This document shows positions 9,523-17,003 of a stretch of DNA of 64,000 nucleotides, one piece after another. A program made the translations under genes and the position numbers. The notes beneath the pieces are model-generated. The model was not told the origin of the DNA. It ran no database searches and saw nothing but the letters and a program-made list of their open reading frames with translations. Every line of letters begins with the position of its first letter. The stretch's first letter is position 1. Source of the DNA: Arcobacter_B sp049472135 (GTDB lineage Bacteria > Campylobacterota > Campylobacteria > Campylobacterales > Arcobacteraceae). The DNA is taken from positions 124,001 to 188,000 of the forward strand of contig NZ_JBMOVV010000004.1 of assembly GCF_049472135.1 (NCBI RefSeq), in the 5' to 3' direction.

Positions 9523-9556
9523 AAAAATAGCATTATATTTTCATAATGCTATTTTT
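9523..9556 (-). terminator. Terminator after the ThiF/MoeB-like gene
   Basis: A 14-bp perfect stem (AAAAATAGCATTAT with its complement) and a 6-base loop, ending in a run of T on the minus strand, seven bases past the stop of the gene at 9564. Confidence 0.8.
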
Positions 9557-9563
9557 ATATAGT

Positions 9564-10244
9564 TTATGCAGTTGGTAAGTTAAATTTCTTAGTAGAAATA
9601 ACTCCTTCATCATCAAATGAAAGGTAGTATAAAACATCTTTTTTCACAGGAAGTCCTGCTAAATATCTAATAGCTAAGTTTGCTTGAAGAGAACCTATAT
9701 GCATAACAATTGGACAAGCAATACCATTTGGTTTTCTATCATTTACAACAAATACTGCTTCATATGAAGCTTTATCAAAGAAACAAACTTGACCATGAAA
9801 CTCTTCTACTGAACCATAAATCCAAGGTTGATTATTTTGAATACAATACTCATTTATAGCTGCTCTACTTGGTAAGTTATCTGTTGCATCTATAATTAAA
9901 TCAAACTCTAATCCTCTTTTTGCAAACTCATCAAAAGATTCATTGTAAGCTGTAACTTTTGTATAAGGACATCTTGACTCAACTAACTCTTTTAAAACCT
10001 CACATTTAGGCTTTCCATCATCACCAACTTTAAAACCAATTTGTCTATGAATATTATGAACACCAACTTCATCAAAATCAACAAAAGCAAACTCACCTAT
10101 ACCAGAAGCACCCAAAGCAATACCTAAAGTACACCCTAGTCCACCACTACCAATAATAGCTACCTTTTTATTTTGAAGTGAATCCTGTGTCTCTTCACCC
10201 CATAGTTTTATCTGTCTATTAAAAAATTCATGAATTTCACTCAT
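9564..10244 (-). CDS. ThiF/MoeB/HesA-family E1-like adenylyltransferase
   Basis: 226 residues. The family adenylates the C-terminal glycine of small sulfur carriers (ThiS, MoaD) for thiamine or molybdopterin synthesis. The nucleotide motif GSGGLGCTLG (about 32-41), FVDFDEV, the IHRQIGF arginine region and IDATDN are all present. The two CxxC zinc pairs of MoeB/ThiF are not visible: only the GIACPIV segment remains near 175, followed by the usual IGSLQANLAIRYL helix. It is shorter than MoeB (about 250 residues). No thiS, thiG or moaD lies next to it, so the partner cannot be named. Confidence 0.78.
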   Translation of the reverse strand: MSEIHEFFNRQIKLWGEETQDSLQNKKVAIIGSGGLGCTLGIALGASGIGEFAFVDFDEVGVHNIHRQIGFKVGDDGKPKCEVLKELVESRCPYTKVTAYNESFDEFAKRGLEFDLIIDATDNLPSRAAINEYCIQNNQPWIYGSVEEFHGQVCFFDKASYEAVFVVNDRKPNGIACPIVMHIGSLQANLAIRYLAGLPVKKDVLYYLSFDDEGVISTKKFNLPTA

Positions 10245-10365
10245 GTTTAAATCCTTAGTAAATAAGTAAAGTTTATAAAAATTATATTATGACGTAATGA
10301 TAACACAATTAGGTTAAATTTCTTTGACTTCTCTTGAAATGATTGTTGAGTATATTAGTAGTGTT

Positions 10366-10386
10366 ACTTCTCCCTTGGGGAGAAGT
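10366..10386. terminator. Perfect hairpin downstream of xseB
   Basis: A 9-bp GC-richer stem ACTTCTCCC with its complement and a 3-base loop, ending two bases before the xseB stop. On the minus strand it lacks a T run, and a T-rich tail exists only on the plus strand. It may be a 3' end stabiliser or weak terminator for metX-xseB. Confidence 0.45.
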
Positions 10387-10387
10387 G

Positions 10388-10591
10388 TTAGTTTTTATTT
10401 TGAGTTGTAAAAATAAGTTTTGCTTCGTCTAAAAGTTTTTGAGCCTCTTCTAACTCTTTCATTCCATTTTTATATACTTCTAATGAATCACTTAATGTAA
10501 TTTCTGGATTTGAAAGTTTATCTAAAAGAGTTTTTGCTTTTATAATTTTATCTTCAAATACTAATTTTTCTTCTTTTATCTCTTCACTCAT
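10388..10591 (-). CDS. xseB: Exodeoxyribonuclease VII small subunit
   Basis: 67 residues, the usual size. XseB binds XseA to form the single-strand-specific exonuclease VII. The sequence FEDKIIKAKTLLDKLSNPEI followed by LSDSLEVYKNGMKEL matches the two-helix XseB pattern (FEe.l.rLe.IV..Le....sLee.l..yk.G). The start overlaps the metX stop in TAATG. xseA is elsewhere; metX-xseB linkage is seen in other Campylobacterota as far as I recall. Confidence 0.85.
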   Translation of the reverse strand: MSEEIKEEKLVFEDKIIKAKTLLDKLSNPEITLSDSLEVYKNGMKELEEAQKLLDEAKLIFTTQNKN

Positions 10592-11700
10592 TATTCTATT
10601 CCTTTTAAAATATCTCTTACATGGTCTTCAAACTTTTCAACCTCAACTAAGAATGAATCATGTCCTGATTGACTATCAACCATTTTATAAGTTATTTGAT
10701 CTTGCTTTCCAAGTTTAATCATAATATCTCTAATCTCTTCCATTTCTTCAGGGAAGAATAGCATATCATCTTTAAAAGAGATAAGATGTAAATTACATTT
10801 TACTTTATCAAAAGAGTCTTCAAGTTTATCTTTATTTCTTCCTGCATCAAAAATATTCATTGTCTTACAAATATATAAATATGATAAAGGATCAAAGAAT
10901 TTAGGAAAACTATATGAGTTATATTCTAAATATCTCTCAACTTCAAATCTACCAAACAACTCATATAAACCATCTGTTCTTGCATACTCTCTACCAAATT
11001 TTGTATTAAATAATTCTGGACTTAAATAAGCAATTAAGCCAGCCATTCTTCCTACAGCTAATCCAGGTAAACCTTGTGCTTGTAAATCATCAGTATCATA
11101 AAAACCATCTTTAAATGCTGGATCATGTCTAATTGACTCAATTGCAATTTTATTTATAGCTATTGCCCACGGTCTTGTATAAGCAGTTGTTGCCATTGCT
11201 ATAACTGTATCAGTAAAATCTGGTTGTTCAATAGAATAACAAAGAGCTTGCATTCCTCCCATAGAACCACCAATTACAGCTACTGCTTTTTCGATTCCTA
11301 ATCTTTTATAAAGTTTCATCTGTGCTCTTACAACATCAGAAATCGTAAGTACTGGAAATTTAAATCTATACTCTTTCCCTGTTGAAGGGTCTATACTTAA
11401 AGGATTAGTTGATCCAAAAGTACTTCCTAAGTTATTTGAACAAATAACAAAATATTTTGTTGTATCTATTACTTTACCATCACCTATAAATTTATCCCAC
11501 CATCCAGGCTTTGCTTCATTAGCATATCTTCCTGCTGCGTGATGTGAGCCTGCTAGGGCATGACAAATTACAATAACATTTGATTTATCCTCATTTAGTT
11601 CTCCATAAGTCTCATATACCAACTCAAAAGACTCTAAAATCCTACCACTCTCTAAATGTAAGGGTTCATCAAATTTTTCAGTTTTAGTCTCAATTCTCAA
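10591..11700 (-). CDS. metX: Homoserine O-acetyltransferase
   Basis: 369 residues, alpha/beta hydrolase fold. It acetylates homoserine with acetyl-CoA in methionine synthesis. The nucleophile elbow GGSMGGMQAL places Ser146; the acid lies in FKDDMLFFP and the histidine in SGHDSFLVE. The oxyanion segment CHALAGSHHAAG (46-57) is typical. The initiation codon is TTG at 11700, with GGAAAG four bases upstream. The family also holds serine acetyltransferases and homoserine succinyltransferases that cannot be fully excluded by sequence alone. Confidence 0.92.
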   Translation of the reverse strand: MRIETKTEKFDEPLHLESGRILESFELVYETYGELNEDKSNVIVICHALAGSHHAAGRYANEAKPGWWDKFIGDGKVIDTTKYFVICSNNLGSTFGSTNPLSIDPSTGKEYRFKFPVLTISDVVRAQMKLYKRLGIEKAVAVIGGSMGGMQALCYSIEQPDFTDTVIAMATTAYTRPWAIAINKIAIESIRHDPAFKDGFYDTDDLQAQGLPGLAVGRMAGLIAYLSPELFNTKFGREYARTDGLYELFGRFEVERYLEYNSYSFPKFFDPLSYLYICKTMNIFDAGRNKDKLEDSFDKVKCNLHLISFKDDMLFFPEEMEEIRDIMIKLGKQDQITYKMVDSQSGHDSFLVEVEKFEDHVRDILKGIE

Positions 11701-11788
11701 ATTCTTTCCATCTTCTTTAATATACTTAATATTTTAATCCCATTTATATTAGCAAAAATAATATAAGAATTTGGTTTAATTATAAAAG

Positions 11789-12241
11789 CTAATATGCCTT
11801 CTTTAAGTCGTCAAAGCTTACTTTCATTAGGGATTGCCATGTTTTATTAGGACTCCACTGCTCAAACATTGATAAATCTATATTATCAAATGGTGTTTGA
11901 AGTATATACTTATGATATACATACATAAAAGCACTAACTCTATAGTTTTTAGCACAATGAACTAAAACTTTATTAGCTCCTAATGATTGTAAAATATTTA
12001 TAAATAACTTTAAATCACTAAGTTTTGGTTCTTCAAAATCTATTGGTAAATGAATATATGTCATACCTAATTCACTTACTATTTTATCTTCATTCTCTAA
12101 AGCATTTGAAGAGTTACATAAAGCAATATTTATAATAACTTCAAACTCTTCTTCTTTTAGTTTAGAAAATTGTTCAATTGTAGGTTGTCCACTTGTATGT
12201 ATTAACTCGTTTATTTTTATATAATTTAAAATATCTTCCAT
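11789..12241 (-). CDS. Small protein-tyrosine-phosphatase-like protein
   Basis: 150 residues resembling the dual-specificity-like phosphatase family found beside beta-lactamase-hydrolase domains. SGQPT near 17 and the catalytic-loop motif VHCAKNYRVSAF (94-105) are the signature. The presumed nucleophile is C96 with R101, a C-x4-R spacing, one residue shorter than the classical C-x5-R loop; the H-C-A-x-N-Y-R-V-S form is, as I recall, typical of this small family. The ATG overlaps the stop of the deaminase gene in TAATG, so the two are coupled. Substrate unknown. Confidence 0.7.
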   Translation of the reverse strand: MEDILNYIKINELIHTSGQPTIEQFSKLKEEEFEVIINIALCNSSNALENEDKIVSELGMTYIHLPIDFEEPKLSDLKLFINILQSLGANKVLVHCAKNYRVSAFMYVYHKYILQTPFDNIDLSMFEQWSPNKTWQSLMKVSFDDLKKAY

Positions 12242-13248
12242 TATAAAAAATCCTTTGCTACTTCATCTACTTTATTTAAATACTTTTGTTTTAATTCATC
12301 ACTTATAAATGAACTTCTAAAAGAGTTTTTTACAAGTTTTATAATATCGTCTTTGTCTAATGGTAAGTTTTCATATAGATTATAAAAATTTTGATTCATA
12401 TAACCTTTAAAATATGCAGGGTCATCAGAGTTTACAGTAATATTAAGACCAAAATCTAAAAGCTCTTTTATATTATGTTGCTTATAGTTTTCAAATACTT
12501 TTAACTCTATATTTGAGTTTGGACAAACTGTAAGTGGTATTTGCTCTTCTTTTAATCTTTTCATTAGAGTTTGACTATTTATAGCTTGTACTCCATGATC
12601 TATTCTTTCAATATGAAGTAAATCAAGTGCATCTTCTATATATGATACATCACCCTCTTCTCCAGCATGAGCGACAAGTTTAAATCCATACTCTTTTGCT
12701 TTTTTAAAAACTTCTTCAAATTTTTTTGGAGGATTTCCTAATTCTGATGAATCAAGTCCAACTCCAATAATACTACTTTTATAAGGCAATGCTTCTTCTA
12801 GAGTCTCAAAAGCTTCTTCTTGAGATAAGTGTCTTAAAAAACACATGATAATTTCTGAAGTAATCCCAAATTGATTTTTTGCTTCTTCTAATGCCTCTTT
12901 TATTCCACTAATCACTGTATCAAATGAGATTCCTCTTTTTGTATGTGTCTGAGGATCAAAAAATATTTCTGTATGTAAAACATTATCTTCTTTACACTTT
13001 AAAATATACGCCCAAGTCATATCGTAAAAGTCTTGTTTTTCAATAAGTACATTTGCACCTGCATAGTAAATATCTAAAAAGCTCTGTAAATTAGTGAAGT
13101 TATAAGCTGTTTTTACTTCTTCTACTGTTTTATATGGTATTTCAATACTATTTCTTTTTGCTAACTCAAACATAAGTTCAGGTTCAAGTGAACCTTCAAT
13201 ATGTAAGTGTAGTTCTGCTTTTGGTAAAGCTTTAATTAAATCTTTCAA
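12241..13248 (-). CDS. Adenine deaminase of the adenosine-deaminase family
   Basis: 335 residues. Zinc ligands H14 and H16 (AELHLHIEG), HAGEEGD, IDHG and NSDDPAYF define the adenosine/adenine deaminase superfamily. Several stretches (LPKAELHLHIEGSLEPEL, LQSFLDIYYAGANVL, FFDPQTHTKRG, GVGLDSSELGNPP, CPNSNIELKVF) match the branch of Pseudomonas PA0148 and fungal Aah1, which deaminate adenine to hypoxanthine rather than adenosine. Automated annotation as adenosine deaminase would therefore probably name the wrong substrate. The start is TTG at 13248 with AGGAAAAGAG before it. It is coupled to the phosphatase-like gene downstream. Confidence 0.85.
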   Translation of the reverse strand: MKDLIKALPKAELHLHIEGSLEPELMFELAKRNSIEIPYKTVEEVKTAYNFTNLQSFLDIYYAGANVLIEKQDFYDMTWAYILKCKEDNVLHTEIFFDPQTHTKRGISFDTVISGIKEALEEAKNQFGITSEIIMCFLRHLSQEEAFETLEEALPYKSSIIGVGLDSSELGNPPKKFEEVFKKAKEYGFKLVAHAGEEGDVSYIEDALDLLHIERIDHGVQAINSQTLMKRLKEEQIPLTVCPNSNIELKVFENYKQHNIKELLDFGLNITVNSDDPAYFKGYMNQNFYNLYENLPLDKDDIIKLVKNSFRSSFISDELKQKYLNKVDEVAKDFL

Positions 13249-13263
13249 TTCTCTTTTCCTATT

Positions 13264-13845
13264 TTATTTAGTTTTCCAGTCGTATTCCATTTGTTTTGCT
13301 GTTTTATTAGCTAATTTTTTATCTTTTAGTTTACTCAGTAAATATAAGCTCATATCTATTCCTGCACTAATACCAGCAGATGTAATAATATTATTTTGTT
13401 CTACAAACCTAATATTCTCAACAACTTCTAGTTTAGGAAACTGTTTTCTTAAATCTTCTATATCTTCATGATGAGTAGTTACTTTTTGTTTTTTAATAAC
13501 TTTTGCTTTAGCAAGTAAAAAAGCTCCTGTACAAACTGAAGCTATTTGTTTACACTCTTTAGATTTTTCTTTAATCCAAGATATTACTTCTTGTTTTTCA
13601 AGCTCATCATTGTGTACTCCGCCAACAACAATTAAAACATCTAAAGATGGACAATCAGCAAAACAATAATGAGGGAATATATTAAAACCACCTCTTGCTT
13701 TAACAGTTTTATTCTCTTGTGCAACTAAAAAAACATTAAATTTTTCTTTTTTATTTAAGAATCTTGATGCAGTTGAAAAAACTTCAAAAGGTCCACTAAA
13801 ATCTAATACTTCAGCATTTTCATATATATAAATTCCAATATTCAT
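13264..13845 (-). CDS. DJ-1/PfpI-family protein
   Basis: 193 residues from ATG 13845 (GAAGGGAA upstream); an upstream in-frame ATG at 13887 has a poorer binding site. The class-I glutamine amidotransferase-like fold is shown by the N terminus IGIYIYENAEVLDFSGPFEVF and the nucleophile elbow ASVCTGAFLLA with Cys105. This resembles the sensor half of GlxA/FtrA-type AraC regulators and stand-alone isonitrile hydratase-like proteins, but no DNA-binding domain follows. The activity is uncertain: members include glyoxalases, hydratases and stress proteins. It lies 15 bases upstream of the deaminase gene, so it is probably in the same unit. Confidence 0.8.
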   Translation of the reverse strand: MNIGIYIYENAEVLDFSGPFEVFSTASRFLNKKEKFNVFLVAQENKTVKARGGFNIFPHYCFADCPSLDVLIVVGGVHNDELEKQEVISWIKEKSKECKQIASVCTGAFLLAKAKVIKKQKVTTHHEDIEDLRKQFPKLEVVENIRFVEQNNIITSAGISAGIDMSLYLLSKLKDKKLANKTAKQMEYDWKTK

Positions 13846-13956
13846 CAATTTCCCTTCATTTAAATTTTCGGAAGTATAACCAAACATGAATAAACTTTCT
13901 TAATAGTTTTTATACTCATATGTTACAATACAAAAAAAATTTGAAGGTTTTATTTT

Positions 13957-14991
13957 ATGAATATGATTATGGCAAACTCACAAGAAGCAAAAGAGGCTTA
14001 TATTTTAGTTAGGTCTTTACAAGAAAGATTTGCAAATAAATTAAATAACTTAAGTAAAAAATATGGTGATGATAAAAAATTTGAAGAAGTTTTATGGTTA
14101 AGAGATGAAGGAATACATGGGGGAGGAAGTAGATTTGAAGCTAGAGATGAGGCTTTGTTTAATACAGCTAGTATAAATGTATCTCAAGTTCATTATGATG
14201 ATATGGAAGATAAAAAACTACAAAGTGCAACTGCTATTTCAACTATTATCCATCCAAATAATCCTAAACTTCCATCAATTCATATCCATATTTCACTTAC
14301 ATGTTTAAGAGATGGATACTCTTATTGGAGAGTTATGGCTGATTTAAATCCAAGTATAAAAAACGAAAAAGATACAGAAAAGTTTGAGTCTGCTTTAAAA
14401 GAACTTTCAAAAGAAAAGTATGAAGAAGGTGTTAAGCAAGGTGAAAAATACTTCTTTATTCCTGCTCTTAATAGACATAGAGGTGTTAGTCACTTTTATT
14501 TAGAAAACTACAAAACTGATAATAAAAAAGCAGATTACAATTTTGCACTTAATTTTGGAGAAGGTGTAATTGATACATATGCACAAATACTAGAAGAAGC
14601 AATAAATGAAAGAGTTTTATTTAGTGTACATGATATAAAACAACAACTAGACTACCACACTTTATACTTATTTCAAGTATTGACGCTTGATAGAGGTACA
14701 ACTTCTGGACTTTTAGTTCATTCTCAAAATGATGCAGGAATAATGGGTTCGCTTCCTAAATTTATAAATAAAGAGTTATTAAATTCATGGAAAGAGAAAG
14801 TTCCAATGGCTCAAAAAACTTTAGTGGAAGCTTTAGTATCTTGCATAAACGACAAAGGTTTAATTGATATAGATACAAAACTAAAACTAGCAGATAAAGT
14901 TAGAGAATTTTATAAAAATAATACAGATGCACTTAAGTATCAAGCAAGTGGTAATACTATACCAACTACTGTAGCTAATCATAAAAAATAG
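13957..14991 (+). CDS. hemF: Oxygen-dependent coproporphyrinogen III oxidase
   Basis: 344 residues. HemF decarboxylates coproporphyrinogen III to protoporphyrinogen IX with O2. GIHGGGSRFEA near 50, IHPNNPKLPSIHIHIS near 93, FIPALNRHRGVSHFY near 168 and LDRGTTSGL near 246 are family hallmarks. The C terminus runs about 40 residues past the usual end. Possession of the O2-dependent enzyme points to aerobic or microaerobic haem synthesis. ATG at 13957 has GAAGG upstream, and TACAAT at 13924-13929 is a possible -10 box. It diverges from the DJ-1-like gene. Confidence 0.9.
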   Translation: MNMIMANSQEAKEAYILVRSLQERFANKLNNLSKKYGDDKKFEEVLWLRDEGIHGGGSRFEARDEALFNTASINVSQVHYDDMEDKKLQSATAISTIIHPNNPKLPSIHIHISLTCLRDGYSYWRVMADLNPSIKNEKDTEKFESALKELSKEKYEEGVKQGEKYFFIPALNRHRGVSHFYLENYKTDNKKADYNFALNFGEGVIDTYAQILEEAINERVLFSVHDIKQQLDYHTLYLFQVLTLDRGTTSGLLVHSQNDAGIMGSLPKFINKELLNSWKEKVPMAQKTLVEALVSCINDKGLIDIDTKLKLADKVREFYKNNTDALKYQASGNTIPTTVANHKK

Positions 14992-15000
14992 TTTCTTTTT

Positions 15001-15026
15001 CTATAACCCAACTCTTTGGGTTATAG
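15001..15026 (+). terminator. Hairpin after hemF
   Basis: An 11-bp perfect stem (CTATAACCCAA with its complement) with loop CTCT starts ten bases after the hemF stop. The following sequence is not T-rich, so termination may be partial. Confidence 0.6.
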
Positions 15027-15112
15027 TCACTTCAAGTAACCAATAATATAAACTTATTTAATATACATTTCTTATAATCTTTATTAAAACAACTTATTTA
15101 TTTAGATTTAGT

Positions 15113-15118
15113 TATAAT
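15113..15118 (+). promoter_or_regulatory. -10 box for the YeeE/YedE unit
   Basis: Perfect TATAAT 22 bases before the ATG at 15141. If used, the leader would be only about 15 bases and just reach the AAAGGATAA binding site. Confidence 0.5.
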
Positions 15119-15140
15119 TTCGAAAAAAGGATAATAACAT

Positions 15141-15410
15141 ATGGATAATATTAAAAGATTAGAAGAACTATTAAAAAACGATGTACTAGTAGAAGTAAAC
15201 CAAACAATAGAAGAATTTGAAACAAATATTAAAACTGCTAGCAAAAAAGAAGCAAAAGATTTAAAAGAAGAATTAGAGTATATGAAACAAGTTAAATTAT
15301 ACTTTGATGAAGTAATTTTAGATATTGAAAATAATACTCTAACACAAGACCAAGCAGAAGATATCTTAGAAGGTCTTGAAGATATGAGAGTAGAAAACCA
15401 AGAGGTTTAA
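15141..15410 (+). CDS. Small acidic helical protein of unknown function
   Basis: 89 residues, almost entirely charged helix (Lys/Glu/Leu heptad-like pattern), with no signal peptide or membrane segment. AAAGGATAATAACAT precedes the ATG. Its stop is one base from the next start, so it is cotranscribed and probably translationally coupled with the YeeE/YedE transporter. I do not recognise a family. The tight coupling suggests a soluble partner or regulator of that transporter, in the position where a sulfur carrier such as TusA often sits; however, no TusA-like CPxP motif is present. Confidence 0.75.
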   Translation: MDNIKRLEELLKNDVLVEVNQTIEEFETNIKTASKKEAKDLKEELEYMKQVKLYFDEVILDIENNTLTQDQAEDILEGLEDMRVENQEV

Positions 15411-15411
15411 A

Positions 15412-16488
15412 ATGGATTTTGAGATATATGAAATAATTAATATTTTAGGACTTATTATTGGTCTTGCTTTTGGTGCAATTGCACAAAAAAAGCAGTTTTG
15501 TTTTAGTGGTTCTATAAAAGACTATATGCTAACAAAATCAACAAAAAGAGGTTCATCAGTAATTATGGCTATGATAGTAGCTATAATCTCTACTACAATT
15601 GTAGCTTCTTACTATGAAATTGATTTAACACAATCAAATTATTATAGAGAAAATATTAACTATTTTTCAATTATGTTAGGTGGAGCACTTTTTGGTGCAG
15701 GTATGATGATTGCAGATGGTTGTGGAAATAGACAGCTTGTAAAGTTTGCTCAAGGTGACCCTAATTCACTTATTGCTTTAGTATTTATAGGTATTTTTGC
15801 TTTTGCTACAGCAAATGGTCTTTTAAATGGCTTTTTCGCACCAATTACAAGAAATGAAACTTTACTTGAATGGTCTGCAATACTTGGTAATGTTACGATG
15901 AATGTATACTTTGTAGTAGGTGTTCTTGTTTTAATTCTTGCGTTTATTATCAAAAAAACAAAAAGATTAATAAGCTTAGTTGATGGTGTGTTAATTGGTC
16001 TTTTAATTGCTGCTTCATGGTATGTAACAGGTGTTATGGGTGAAGAGAGTATCGAAAGAATGATTGAATTAAATGGTATTACTTTTATTTACCCTACTGC
16101 TAAAACTTTTGAACTATTTAGTTTCTATCAAGTAAATGTTCTTACATTTAGTATTGCTGTTGTTATTGGTGTTGTTTTAGGAGCATTTGCAATGTCTAAA
16201 ATAAACAAACAATACAGCTTTGGATGTACTGCTAACCAAAATATCAATAGATCAAAATATAATATGTTTGGTGGAGCTTTAATGGGTATTGGAGGGGTAT
16301 TATCAATTGGATGTACTGTAGGACAAGGTTTAACAGGACTTTCTACTTTAGCTTTAGCTTCTGCTGTTGCAATTATTTCTATTTTTATAAGTGCTGTTAT
16401 TACAGCTAAATACTTAAATAAAAGAGATAAATTACCAATGTGTTTCATCTTTGATTGGGATGATAATACACCAGATTATCAAATATAA
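15412..16488 (+). CDS. YeeE/YedE-family sulfur-compound transporter
   Basis: 358 residues with about nine to ten membrane helices. The family includes TsuA, a thiosulfate channel that works through cysteines lining the path. The signature glycine-cysteine segments are visible twice: C30 (KQFCFSG) and C104 (ADGCGNRQLVKF), then C272 (FGCTANQ) and C301 (SIGCTVGQGLTG), reflecting the internal duplication. Substrate could be thiosulfate or another reduced sulfur or selenium species. It follows an 89-residue helical protein by one base and precedes a Panacea-domain protein by 20 bases, all on the plus strand. Confidence 0.88.
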   Translation: MDFEIYEIINILGLIIGLAFGAIAQKKQFCFSGSIKDYMLTKSTKRGSSVIMAMIVAIISTTIVASYYEIDLTQSNYYRENINYFSIMLGGALFGAGMMIADGCGNRQLVKFAQGDPNSLIALVFIGIFAFATANGLLNGFFAPITRNETLLEWSAILGNVTMNVYFVVGVLVLILAFIIKKTKRLISLVDGVLIGLLIAASWYVTGVMGEESIERMIELNGITFIYPTAKTFELFSFYQVNVLTFSIAVVIGVVLGAFAMSKINKQYSFGCTANQNINRSKYNMFGGALMGIGGVLSIGCTVGQGLTGLSTLALASAVAIISIFISAVITAKYLNKRDKLPMCFIFDWDDNTPDYQI

Positions 16489-16508
16489 ATTAAAAAAAAG
16501 GAAACTAT

Positions 16509-17003
16509 TTGAATATAGATATGACGAAAGTTGCAAATGTAATTTTATATATGTTACATAAGCAAGTAAAACACTTAAATGATAAAAAACTATCAATTAT
16601 GCTTTTTTTAATGGATTTTAACCATTCAAAACATTGTGGAAGTAAAATTTTCAATGAAGAGTATATTAAAGCAGCTAGAAATCCAGAACCTGCAGTTTTA
16701 AGTGAATTATTTGACATAATTGCAAATGAAGAAGACTTAGATGAAGAAGATCCAAGACTATTTTTAATTCAAGAATTATTAGATTACTTAGATATTGAAG
16801 TAAAAGCAAATGATAAGTTTATTGAATTAAAATTTATCAAAATGGAAGAAGATTTTGATGAAGAATTATTTGAAAAAGAAGAATTAACTACTATCCATAA
16901 AGTTGTAGAAAAATACCTAGAAACTTCTCCTAGAAACACAGCAAATGAGTGTTTTAAAATAGAAGAAGTAAGAGCTACCCCAAAAGGTGAAATCATTATT
17001 TAA
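16509..17003 (+). CDS. Panacea-domain (DUF4065) protein, possible antitoxin-like
   Basis: 164 residues. The N-terminal half fits the Panacea/SocA-like domain: KLSIMLFLMDFNHSKHCGSK followed by NEEYIKAARNPEPAVLSELF parallels the K-L-x-L-L-Y-x-A-D-x-x-H pattern of that family. Many members are antitoxins or protease adaptors. No toxin-sized partner sits beside it; the neighbours are the YeeE transporter and, convergently, a protease gene. The start is TTG at 16509 with AAGGAAA at proper spacing; the first ATG (16521) is too far from that site. The 3' end overlaps the convergent gene by four bases. Confidence 0.72.
   Translation: MNIDMTKVANVILYMLHKQVKHLNDKKLSIMLFLMDFNHSKHCGSKIFNEEYIKAARNPEPAVLSELFDIIANEEDLDEEDPRLFLIQELLDYLDIEVKANDKFIELKFIKMEEDFDEELFEKEELTTIHKVVEKYLETSPRNTANECFKIEEVRATPKGEIII

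Noticed and set aside
15750..16448. Minus-strand frames within the YeeE/YedE gene
   Set aside because: Shadow frames; the plus-strand protein has full family motifs.
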